The notes under the pieces are model-generated. The model saw only the letters and a list, made by a program, of their open reading frames with translations. It was not told the DNA's origin and did not search any database. A stretch of DNA of 6,797 nucleotides, taken from NCBI GenBank assembly GCA_002395905.1, contig DGVK01000235.1, positions 1 through 6,797 of the forward strand, in the 5' to 3' direction. Both the position numbers and the translations under genes were made by a program. The stretch comes from Verrucomicrobia bacterium UBA4286. Lineage in GTDB: Bacteria; Verrucomicrobiota; Kiritimatiellia; RFP12; UBA1067. Shown here piece by piece: positions 1-5,515 of this stretch (position 1 is its first letter; each line of letters begins with the position of its first letter).

Positions 1-51
1 GCGAAAAATCCGGGATAAGGGTGGGAAGCGGGAGCTCTCAGCCGGACGCCG

Positions 52-516
52 TCAAGCGGTCAAACGCGCCAAGAGCGCGGTGCAGCCTTTAAGCACATCG
101 GCGTAAGTAGCGTCAAAGTCGCCGGTGTACCAAGGGTCGGCAATATCGCGCGACTCACCCGCGAACTCCATCAGCAGCCGCACCTTCCCTTCATCCTCCG
201 GACGCACCAGCCGAAGAAGGTCGGCCTTGTTCCAGGCGTCGCACCCTATGAGGAGATCGTATCCGTGCGCCTTCTCGGCGGTAAGCAGCCACGCACGCCG
301 CCGCTCGAACGGGACGCCCTTCTCGACAAGTTTCGCGCGCGTGCCGCGGTGGATGTCGCTCCCGATCTCGTCGGTATGCAATGCGGCGCTCTCGACCTCT
401 ACGCCGCTCACGCCGGCATCCGCCAGCAGCTTCTTCATGACGAACTCCGCCATAGGAGACCGGCATATGTTCCCGTGGCAGACAAAAAGAATCTTCTTCG
501 CTTTCACGCCGGACAT
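52..516 (-). CDS. Low-molecular-weight protein tyrosine phosphatase
   Basis: Predicted cytoplasmic phosphatase of 154 residues that removes phosphate from phosphotyrosine through a cysteinyl-phosphate intermediate. The P-loop CHGNICRS lies at residues 13-20, with nucleophile C13 and phosphate-binding R19. The DPW motif near the C-terminus supplies the general acid D127. Family members are about 150-160 residues, so the gene looks complete. Residue 17 is Ile (GNI); the arginine phosphatase YwlE has Thr at that place, so tyrosine specificity is favoured (family knowledge). The reading frame stays open upstream to 633, but the ATG at 516 puts the P-loop at the usual distance from the N-terminus. 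A GGAGGAAG sequence (530-537) precedes it at a rather long spacing of 13 nt. In other bacteria such enzymes often regulate exopolysaccharide tyrosine kinases. No kinase gene is in the window, so the partner is unknown. Confidence 0.94.
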   Translation of the reverse strand: MSGVKAKKILFVCHGNICRSPMAEFVMKKLLADAGVSGVEVESAALHTDEIGSDIHRGTRAKLVEKGVPFERRRAWLLTAEKAHGYDLLIGCDAWNKADLLRLVRPEDEGKVRLLMEFAGESRDIADPWYTGDFDATYADVLKGCTALLARLTA

Positions 517-602
517 TATACCAAAACATCTTCCTCCCGCGCTACTCGCGAGACATGTCGTCCATTGTCCATACCATTTTATCGCCATATGTTGCAAAAA
601 CG

Positions 603-612
603 CATTATACCA
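603..612 (-). promoter_or_regulatory. Extended -10 promoter for the phosphatase gene
   Basis: On the minus strand the sequence TGG-TATAAT has a perfect -10 hexamer (604-609) preceded by the TGn extension. No good -35 box is visible at 16-18 bp, which is normal for extended -10 promoters. Transcription would begin near 597, giving a leader of about 80 nt before the ATG at 516. The same TGGTATAATG string recurs over the start codon itself (514-523), where it could not produce a full-length message. Confidence 0.5.
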
Positions 613-656
613 TTTCTGCAACTTATAAATCACGCCCCAAGGCGCGCTCTCGCCAA

Positions 657-700
657 GCGAAATGGTGCCTGTCCCCGAGCGAAATGGAGCCTGTCCCCGA
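657..700. repeat. 22-bp tandem repeat, REP-like (GCCTGTCCCC core)
   Basis: Two adjacent 22-bp units (657-678 and 679-700) differ at a single base (GGTGCC versus GGAGCC). Each contains the core CCTGTCCCCGAGCGA. The second unit runs into a perfect hairpin, GAGCGA-T-TCGCTC (699-711). The core reads GGGGACAGG on the minus strand and resembles the GGGGACAGTCCCC palindrome found about 110 bp away. This suggests a family of extragenic palindromic elements, which in other genomes are mobilised by Y1/REP-type transposases. No transposase is present here. Confidence 0.7.
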
Positions 701-812
701 GCGATTCGCTCACCGCGCGAGCCGCAAAAAACAACCGGGGCCCGCCCCCACCTGTTTCAAGGGGATAACTTGCCATATTCGCGATTATATTGCATTTTCT
801 GCTCTTCGCAGT

Positions 813-825
813 GGGGACTGTCCCC
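813..825. repeat. Perfect palindrome GGGGAC-T-GTCCCC
   Basis: A 6-bp perfect inverted repeat with a 1-nt centre. It shares the CTGTCCCC half with the tandem repeat at 657-700 and probably belongs to the same dispersed repeat family. It lies in the gene-free stretch and has no U-run that would make it a terminator. Confidence 0.65.
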
Positions 826-1094
826 CGTTTTTGAATCAACGAACGCGCTCACGGCGGCTTCGTCAGACTGCCCTGACCCAAAGTTCAGGCAGGGGTGAGG
901 GTAAGTCTGGGCAACCCTGACCCTCAGTCTCGGCAAGATTGCATGGTCCGCTCGCCGAACTGTCCGCCTCTCCTCTTCTATAACTGCACAAAATGCATTT
1001 TCGTCCAAAATCCAAAACTGCAAGTTATGGCTTGTCGGCATATGAGCGTCTGCAAGCAAATCAAGGACACGCCACACGTTACCGAACCGTTGCG

Positions 1095-2138
1095 CTACCG
1101 TCCGCCAAACACAACTGCGGACACCTTTGGGCAAAAGCGGCGCAACAGCACTGCGACGACAATCGAGCCGACAACCCCGCCGACATACATAACGCCCGTC
1201 TGTGCGAGCTCTCCTAGAGCAAGCCGCTTGAGCACAACCGCGAAATACGGAAATACAACGGTGTGCATAAGGAAAATCGGAAAAGAGCAGGCGGTCAGCC
1301 AATCTGGTATACGCCTTGCGGTCATGAAGCGCCAAGTGAAACAGATGAGAAGCGGCGTACACAACTTTCCGAGCATTATCGACCCTCGCCAGCCGTGATA
1401 CACAAACACCAATCTGGCCGCAACCAGCGCAAAGCCGACCACCCCGCACAAGACCGCAACATGCGGGGGGACCTTCCCCTTCAGCCCGATCCGCCGAATA
1501 AAAACGCCGACAGAAAAGTAAAACATTCCCGAGGCGGAATACCCCATCCTGAAGAACTCCCTGACGTTTTCATCTGGGATGTGATTTGCAGCAAGAAGGA
1601 ACAGGAACAACCCACCGAGCCACGCATATCTAAAGGTTCGCACACATCGGTCAAACAATGCGCCGGTCACTGCAAAAAAGAAAAGGCACCGCACATACCA
1701 TAGAGGAACATGCAGAGGAAAGTCTGTCAAATCCAGCCCGAAGACCCTGAGCCAGTTTGAGTCGTGCAAGATATAGATATTCGTACCAAATGGCCGGTGT
1801 GCAATGAAGTCGGCGATTATGCTTAACGGCACTGACGCCACGAGCGCAACCAAAGACCATATCAAGAACGGCACCATGAGCGTACGGACGCGCTTGCCCA
1901 CCTCGCGCTTCCACCAACCCGCCTCGCCGAAATGTCCGGCAAGAAAGAAGCCTGAAACTGCGAAGAAGAACGGGACTGCAATTCTGGCATACCCGTCCTT
2001 TACTGCATTGCAGATAAACCACCCGGCCGAAAGCGGCTCCTGCGGCCATGATACATGTATGCTTACGACCAGAAGCGCGCAAAGCAAACTCATGTTTTTC
2101 ACCTTCTGACTTATCTCATGACTGATACCCGGGTGCAT
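1095..2138 (-). CDS. Acyltransferase-3 family membrane protein (O-acyltransferase)
   Basis: Predicted polytopic inner-membrane protein of 347 residues in the acyltransferase-3 family, whose members transfer acetyl or other acyl groups onto surface polysaccharides, peptidoglycan or lipids. The first membrane segment carries the family's conserved His (SLLCALLVVSIH, H28). Arg-52 precedes AVPFFFAVSGFFL (residues 54-66), a typical second-segment motif. PLWYVR (145-150) and SFPIFLMH (ending H292) match later conserved helices. About ten hydrophobic segments can be counted, and the length is normal for the family. Two adjacent ATGs are possible (2141 and 2138). The Shine-Dalgarno GGAG at 2144-2147 is 5 nt from the second, so 2138 is chosen. 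No glycan biosynthesis gene is adjacent, so the acceptor is unknown. The gene sits about 110 nt downstream of the terminator of a predicted structured RNA. Other polytopic acyltransferases are less likely. Confidence 0.88.
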   Translation of the reverse strand: MHPGISHEISQKVKNMSLLCALLVVSIHVSWPQEPLSAGWFICNAVKDGYARIAVPFFFAVSGFFLAGHFGEAGWWKREVGKRVRTLMVPFLIWSLVALVASVPLSIIADFIAHRPFGTNIYILHDSNWLRVFGLDLTDFPLHVPLWYVRCLFFFAVTGALFDRCVRTFRYAWLGGLFLFLLAANHIPDENVREFFRMGYSASGMFYFSVGVFIRRIGLKGKVPPHVAVLCGVVGFALVAARLVFVYHGWRGSIMLGKLCTPLLICFTWRFMTARRIPDWLTACSFPIFLMHTVVFPYFAVVLKRLALGELAQTGVMYVGGVVGSIVVAVLLRRFCPKVSAVVFGGR

Positions 2139-2143
2139 CATTT

Positions 2144-2147
2144 CTCC
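2144..2147 (-). promoter_or_regulatory. Ribosome binding site of the acyltransferase gene
   Basis: GGAG on the minus strand is 2 nt from the ATG at 2141, which is too close, and 5 nt from the ATG at 2138, which is good. This decides the start codon. Confidence 0.65.
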
Positions 2148-2251
2148 GTTTCTTCTGCCGCGGTGGTGAAGCGCGGCCCCGCTTCGCGGCAAAAGAAGAG
2201 CGGCGCACTCTCAAAATTTATGTCTCGTGAGAGGCACCGCTAAGAGCCCAT

Positions 2252-2300
2252 GCAGAAACAAAAATAGAAAGTACGCCGCGTGATTGCACACGCGACGCAC
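2252..2300 (-). terminator. Intrinsic terminator of the structured RNA
   Basis: On the minus strand GUGCGUCGCGUG (2300-2289) pairs completely with CACGCGGCGUAC (2282-2271): 12 bp, two of them G-U, with a 6-nt loop UGCAAU. The U-rich run UUUCUAUUUUUGUUUCU follows directly. This is a classic rho-independent terminator. It lies about 110 nt before the acyltransferase ATG, so it ends the RNA or attenuates read-through into that gene. Confidence 0.85.
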
Positions 2301-2565
2301 CATCGTATTTCACTTCTGCATCTAGAAAATTAGCGGTTTTCTCACGAAGCTACTATACGCTGTTGCGTACGCGCCGGGGTCCTTTTGGGATTCCCCGACT
2401 CCACGCTCTGCCGCATTGACGCACGGCTTCGCGAGGTTCTGGCCTCGGCCTTTCGGCTTCAGCCCGGCGGCGGACGCTTCCTGCCGTCCGCCTTTATCAA
2501 AGAACTGGCTGGTTCGATTCTTCCGGCACGGCAGGTTCAGGACAATCCGCCGCTTTCAACCGAAC
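2252..2565 (-). ncRNA. Predicted structured noncoding RNA of unrecognised class, about 310 nt
   Basis: Bounded by a strong promoter and an intrinsic terminator, with no credible reading frame between them. Base pairing read by eye, 5' to 3': GUUCGGUU (2565-2558) pairs with AAUCGAAC (2519-2512). Inside it GCGGCGG pairs with CUGCCGU. CAGCC (2511-2507) pairs with GGCUG (2464-2460) around an 8-bp perfect hairpin (2492-2469, stem GGCGGACG/CGUCCGCC). GCC-GAAA-GGC forms a GNRA tetraloop hairpin (about 2457-2448). CUCGCGAAGC (2435-2426) pairs with GCUUCGUGAG (2350-2341) over 10 bp with one G-U. That helix encloses GCCGU/GCGGC, a CGGGG/CCCCG hairpin (about 2397-2374) and UACGC-AACA-GCGUA (about 2369-2356). 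AGAAAA/UUUUCU follows, then the terminator. A CGAGG/CCUCG hairpin would compete with the 10-bp helix, so a switch is conceivable. No RNase P, tmRNA, SRP or 6S hallmarks were found. It may be a free ncRNA or an attenuator leader of the acyltransferase gene. Confidence 0.72.
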
Positions 2566-2571
2566 GCGCAC

Positions 2572-2601
2572 ATTATAGCACATCGTAATTGCGCAATGCA
2601 A
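2572..2601 (-). promoter_or_regulatory. Strong promoter of the structured RNA
   Basis: On the minus strand, -35 TTGCAT (2596-2601) is separated by 18 bp from a perfect -10 TATAAT (2572-2577), which carries the extended TGC element (2578-2580). Transcription would start near 2565. The -35 and spacer overlap a perfect palindrome, ATTGCGCAAT (2588-2597), which may be an operator. The promoter lies 65 nt or so past the stop of the RraA-family gene, so the RNA need not depend on the catabolic operon. Confidence 0.75.
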
Positions 2602-2630
2602 GAACGGACACTTTGTCATTTTGCGCGCAA
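2588..2630. promoter_or_regulatory. Pair of related palindromes upstream of the RNA promoter (operator-like)
   Basis: ATTGCGCAAT (2588-2597) and TTGCGCGCAA (2621-2630) are both perfect 10-bp palindromes built from TTGCGC half-sites. Their centres are 33 bp apart, about three helical turns. The first overlaps the promoter's -35 element and spacer. This arrangement suits a dimeric regulator binding cooperatively, but no regulator gene is in the window. Confidence 0.4.
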
Positions 2631-2640
2631 TCTTCGTGAA

Positions 2641-3396
2641 TCAGAAGTATCCGCCCTTGTCGATGATCTCGCTGATAGTGTCGCCCTGACGCACCCACGA
2701 GAAGATGTCCGTCTCGTTGCGCTCGATCCCCTCGGCGCGGAGAAGCACGTCGTAGGCAATCTCGCGCGGAATGCATATTACGCCGTCGATGTCGCCCATT
2801 ATTATGTCACCTGGCCTTACCGTCACCTTGCCGATCCTGACCGGCACCTGGTAGTGAGTGATCATGCAGCGGCCAAGGGAACCGTTCGAGACGCGGTATT
2901 TATAGAACACCGGAAACTTCTGCTCCAAAATCTGCTTCGTGTCGCGTATGCCGCCCGCAATCACCGCGCCGCGTATGCCCTTTGTGATGGCCGTCGCAGT
3001 CATAACACCGCCCCAAAGCGACGCCTCGACATCGTCGGAAGTGTCCCAGACGACGACGCCGTTCGGCTTGAAGTCGTCAAGCATCTGCGCTCGGAAAGTC
3101 ATCTCGCCCTCAATCATGCAGTTAGGCGCGGACTTCACCGTGAACGCCTCGCCGCAGACGACCATCTCGTCGCGGAGCGGCATTATCTCGTGCGGAAGGT
3201 TCTGGTCAAGAAGCGTCAGCTCCCGCATGACGTCGTTGACGCAGCCGGTGTAGAGCTTCTCGAACCGCTCGCAGATTTCCTTGACGGGAACCGGAAACTC
3301 GTTCGCGGGAATATGCTGACGCTTTGCGATCAGCTTGTCCAGTTTCATAAGGCCAGCTTCCTTGGCCTTCGTACGCATGTCTGCTAGTGATGGCAT
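2641..3396 (-). CDS. RraA-family protein (HMG/CHA aldolase or decarboxylase-like)
   Basis: A 251-residue cytoplasmic protein of the RraA fold. Family members include class II (metal-dependent) pyruvate aldolases acting on 4-hydroxy-4-methyl-2-oxoglutarate or 4-carboxy-4-hydroxy-2-oxoadipate, oxaloacetate decarboxylases, and the RNase E inhibitor RraA. Visible motifs are GGIRD (148-152), whose Arg-Asp pair binds substrate carboxylate and metal in the aldolases, and RPGDIIMGDIDGVICIP (194-210), the family's hallmark C-terminal strand. The residue 21 before R151 is G130 (WGG), where I recall an acidic residue in characterised aldolases, so the exact activity is uncertain. The protein is longer than classical RraA (about 160), with N- and C-terminal extensions. 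The ATG at 3396 has AGGA 8 nt upstream (3405-3408). Its place after a dehydratase, a dehydrogenase and a transporter argues for an enzyme of sugar-acid breakdown rather than an RNase E regulator. It is separated from the transporter by a 141-nt spacer and may be separately controlled. Confidence 0.9.
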   Translation of the reverse strand: MPSLADMRTKAKEAGLMKLDKLIAKRQHIPANEFPVPVKEICERFEKLYTGCVNDVMRELTLLDQNLPHEIMPLRDEMVVCGEAFTVKSAPNCMIEGEMTFRAQMLDDFKPNGVVVWDTSDDVEASLWGGVMTATAITKGIRGAVIAGGIRDTKQILEQKFPVFYKYRVSNGSLGRCMITHYQVPVRIGKVTVRPGDIIMGDIDGVICIPREIAYDVLLRAEGIERNETDIFSWVRQGDTISEIIDKGGYF

Positions 3397-3440
3397 TTTA
3401 TCATTCCTTTCTTAATTTTGATTAACTCCAATTGTGTCCG

Positions 3441-3514
3441 AAGGCTCCACTAACGTTTCGCCATCCTGGGGATTGCCGAAACGCTATAAAGTGCCGAAAC
3501 GGTAGTGCAGGCTT
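3441..3514. promoter_or_regulatory. Large imperfect inverted repeat with CGTTTCG motifs in the MFS-RraA spacer
   Basis: Two arms of about 20 nt (3441-3460 and 3495-3514) are complementary at roughly 17 positions, including CACTAACGTTTCG against CGAAACGGTAGTG with one mismatch. A further TGCCGAAACG copy (3474-3483) repeats the one at 3492-3501 at an 18-bp spacing, so CGAAACG/CGTTTCG occurs three times. On the plus strand the right arm ends in TTTTT, but no plus-strand gene needs a terminator. On the minus strand the structure would form in the mRNA leader of the RraA-family gene. It may be an operator array, an mRNA processing site or a small palindromic mobile repeat. No good promoter is visible inside it. 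Confidence 0.5.
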
Positions 3515-3537
3515 TTTGACAATCATCGGAGTTCCTT

Positions 3538-4791
3538 TTATGAACGAAAATATTGTCGCCGTCTCGCAATGGCGATTACAACTGCTCCGACAAGGTAGAA
3601 CGCCGCGAGCGAGGCAAGCGCGGCAGTTGAAGAAAAGGCGTCTTTGACGAGTCCTAGCACGACAGGCGAGGTCGATCCAAATACGAACGCGCAGGAAAGC
3701 ATCAGTCCTGCACCGGATGCGTGGCAGCGTTGCGGGATGAGATCAAAGAGCGAAGCCATAAGGTTGGAATCGTAAACTCCCCTAAACACACCGAAGAGCG
3801 CCATTGCAACGCCGCACAAAAGAAGCGACGGCGCGTATGCCATCCAGACGATGAACGGCACGGCAAGGGCGAGTCCCGCGATATTTGTCTCCATCCTGAC
3901 AGACGGACGCGTCTTTGCAAGCCTGTCAGAAATCCTGCCGCCGAGCGTCACGCCGACAAACGCGCCGATGTAGTGCCAAAGCACGGCATTCAGTGCAGCG
4001 GAGCCCTTGGCGACGCCAAACGACTCGGAGAGGTGGCTGGGCATCCATGTCTTGAAGCCGACATCGACGTAGATCATCATGCCAAGCCCCCCAGCCAAGA
4101 GAAGCGCGGAGGGGTTGCCGACAAAGACCTTGAACGCTTCCTTAAGGGTTGGTTTGTTTTGGACAGGATTTACAGGATTAACAGGATTGTCCGTCTTTGA
4201 AATCCTGTCAATCTTGTCAATCCTGTCAGAACTATTCCCCCTCAGTCCAAACGCCAGCACGACGGCCCAGAGAATGCCGATGCCACCAAACACCTTGAAC
4301 GGGACGCGCCAGCCTTCCGCGCCAGATTCCGCAAGCCATCCCGACGCCGCGCTAACGCCGATTATACCGACATAAAGCCCCATCTGCAAAATGGAAAGCG
4401 CCGTTGCTCGCGTCTCCTTGTGCAACTCGCCGATGATAGAGGTCGCAGAGGGATAATAGAACGACTGCCCGAAACCGTTAAGGATGCCGTAGGAAACGAC
4501 AAGCAATCCGAGCGACGCGACAAAACCAGAGGCGAAAATTCCGAGGCAGAACACGAACACTCCCGACACCACCATCCACTTGCGGTTGAAGAGGTCTGCA
4601 GCAACGCCCGCGAACGGCACAGAAAGCCCATAGGCGAAGGTGAACACCGTCGCCACCGCGCCTATCGCCGCCGCGCTCGCGCCCAGCGAACCCTGAATGG
4701 AAGTCAGCGTCGCGCCGAATATTTGCCGCGTTCCCTGCTGAAGGAAGAACGCCACCCAAAGAAGGGCCAATGCTCGCCATTTGTAGTGCAT
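3538..4791 (-). CDS. Major facilitator superfamily transporter, probably for an organic acid
   Basis: Predicted 12-helix inner-membrane permease of 417 residues. The family's loop 2-3 signature is visible as GVAADLFNRK (residues 62-71), and its second-half counterpart as GGRISDRLAK (284-293). The N-terminal half covers residues about 8-184 and the C-terminal half about 226-410. The central cytoplasmic loop (186-216) is unusual: residues 189-197 read DRIDKIDRI and 202-210 read NPVNPVNPV, translated from an inserted hairpin repeat (4162-4227). The frame is intact, so the protein is probably functional. By context the substrate is likely the sugar acid handled by the neighbouring dehydratase, perhaps with proton symport as in the anion:cation symporter group; this is inference. 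The start ATG at 4791 is 12 nt from the upstream stop and lacks a clear Shine-Dalgarno, suggesting translational coupling to the dehydrogenase gene. Confidence 0.93.
   Translation of the reverse strand: MHYKWRALALLWVAFFLQQGTRQIFGATLTSIQGSLGASAAAIGAVATVFTFAYGLSVPFAGVAADLFNRKWMVVSGVFVFCLGIFASGFVASLGLLVVSYGILNGFGQSFYYPSATSIIGELHKETRATALSILQMGLYVGIIGVSAASGWLAESGAEGWRVPFKVFGGIGILWAVVLAFGLRGNSSDRIDKIDRISKTDNPVNPVNPVQNKPTLKEAFKVFVGNPSALLLAGGLGMMIYVDVGFKTWMPSHLSESFGVAKGSAALNAVLWHYIGAFVGVTLGGRISDRLAKTRPSVRMETNIAGLALAVPFIVWMAYAPSLLLCGVAMALFGVFRGVYDSNLMASLFDLIPQRCHASGAGLMLSCAFVFGSTSPVVLGLVKDAFSSTAALASLAAFYLVGAVVIAIARRRQYFRS
4162..4227. repeat. Hairpin of two triplicated 9-bp arms inserted within the MFS gene
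   Basis: The left arm (4162-4188) contains three acaggatt units at 9-bp period. The right arm (4201-4227) contains three aatcctgtc units, the middle one with a single change. Aligned antiparallel, 24 of 27 positions pair, leaving a 12-nt loop (4189-4200). Since the unit is three codons and the total 66 bp is a multiple of three, the reading frame is preserved. Sequences of the ATCCTGTTAATCCTGT type are, from memory, dispersed in several bacterial genomes, mostly between genes. Confidence 0.88.
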
Positions 4792-4803
4792 AGGGGTTAG
4801 GAG

Positions 4804-5508
4804 TTAGCCGGGGAGGGAGAGTCCGCCGTCAACCATGAGCGTCGAGCCGGTGATGTAGCGTCCGGCATCGGAAGCGAGAAGAAGCGCCGCGCCAGCCGCA
4901 TCCTCAGGCATCGCGTAGTCGTGCATGGGTATCGCCGCCGTCACCTTTGGACCGTAAACAGGGTCTGCGAGACATTCCTTGTTGCGGTCGGTGTAGAACA
5001 CGCCCGGGCAAATGTTGTTGACCGTTATGCCCTCCGCCGCGACCTGCCGCGCGATGCCGCGGACGAGATTCTCCTGCGCGGACTTTGTCGCGGCATAGAC
5101 GCACATGTCGGGATGCGGACGACGCTCATTCACCGATCCAACGACGATGAGCCGCCCCCACTTCTGCGCCTTCATCTTCGGATAGCAGCGCTGGAACATC
5201 CTGAGCGTAGCGAGAAAGTTTACCTGGATTTCCGTGCGCGCCTCGTCCATCGGGAACTCCGTCCACGGGATCTTCGCCTGAAGAGATGCGTTTGCGACGA
5301 GGATGTCTGGCATGGAGCCGCCCTTCTCCAGCCCGTCGAAAAACGCGTCGATGGCAGCAGGCTCCGAGAGGTCGCAGACCTTGGAGTTGTGGCGTATAAC
5401 CTTCGCGCCGTATTCCTCTAATGCGTCGCCTATCGCCTTGCCGATTCCACGAGTGGACCCGGTGACAAGCGCGATCTTTCCTGTCAAATCGAATTTTTCC
5501 TTAAACAT
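4804..5508 (-). CDS. Short-chain dehydrogenase/reductase (SDR family)
   Basis: An NAD(P)-dependent oxidoreductase of 234 residues with a Rossmann fold. Visible motifs are the cofactor loop TGSTRGIG (16-23), CDL (45-47, adenine-binding Asp-46), NAS in place of NAG (73-75), N97, S125, Y138-x3-K142 (catalytic tetrad) and PG (168-169). The C-terminal MVDGG (225-229) is typical of classical SDRs. It is somewhat short: only about six residues separate the end of the second strand (VIRHNS) from the CDL motif, where about 20 is usual, so the helix after strand 2 appears to be missing. The start at 5508 has AGGA 7 nt upstream (5516-5519); the frame is open to 5559 but overlaps the preceding gene. In the operon it probably oxidises or reduces a hydroxyl or keto group of the sugar acid or its 2-keto-3-deoxy product, as in non-phosphorylating rhamnonate- or fuconate-type routes. 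The substrate is not deducible. Confidence 0.93.
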   Translation of the reverse strand: MFKEKFDLTGKIALVTGSTRGIGKAIGDALEEYGAKVIRHNSKVCDLSEPAAIDAFFDGLEKGGSMPDILVANASLQAKIPWTEFPMDEARTEIQVNFLATLRMFQRCYPKMKAQKWGRLIVVGSVNERRPHPDMCVYAATKSAQENLVRGIARQVAAEGITVNNICPGVFYTDRNKECLADPVYGPKVTAAIPMHDYAMPEDAAGAALLLASDAGRYITGSTLMVDGGLSLPG

Positions 5509-5515
5509 AAATATT

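Larger units (their letters stand above)
517..1094. other. Gene-free stretch with palindromic and tandem repeats
   Basis: These 578 bases separate the acyltransferase stop from the phosphatase start. No reading frame here resembles a protein. The stretch contains the phosphatase promoter, a 22-bp tandem repeat, several short perfect palindromes and a dyad-rich CCCTGACCC/GGGTGAGGG segment (about 870-925). A lone TATAAT on the minus strand (784-789) lacks a convincing -35 box or TGn extension. No clear intrinsic terminator follows the acyltransferase gene. Confidence 0.6.

Noticed and set aside
125..768. Overlapping plus-strand frames opposite the phosphatase gene
   Set aside because: They are antisense to a gene with an intact P-loop and catalytic Asp, and show no domain or ribosome binding site.
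757..1449. Minus-strand open frame of 230 codons spanning the acyltransferase 3' end and the repeat region
   Set aside because: It overlaps the acyltransferase gene in another frame and runs through REP-like repeats; the composition (Cys/Arg-rich) is not protein-like.
2469..2498. Plus-strand hairpin GGCGGACG/CGTCCGCC followed by TTTATC, terminator-like
   Set aside because: No plus-strand gene ends here and the T-run is only three bases. It is better read as an internal hairpin of the minus-strand structured RNA.
2504..2530. Plus-strand GGTTCGATTC resembling a tRNA T-arm
   Set aside because: The flanking bases do not form a T-stem, and no acceptor, D-arm or anticodon arm can be built around it. 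The bases are instead explained by the 8-bp helix of the minus-strand RNA.
2252..2565. RNase P, tmRNA, SRP or 6S identity for the structured RNA
   Set aside because: I looked for the RNase P GAGGAAAGUCC core, a tRNA-like end with tag frame, the SRP GGAAG loop in its usual helix, and the end-paired 6S bubble, and found none of them convincingly.
2416..3387. Long plus-strand open frame of 323 codons
   Set aside because: It lies antisense to the RraA-family gene, whose motifs are clear. The translation is Arg/His-rich with no recognisable domain, as expected of a shadow frame in GC-rich DNA.
4162..4227. CRISPR-like or frameshifting interpretation of the 9-bp repeats in the MFS gene
   Set aside because: The units are contiguous, without spacers, and form an inverted pair of arrays; the reading frame is intact, so neither CRISPR nor a frameshift is supported.
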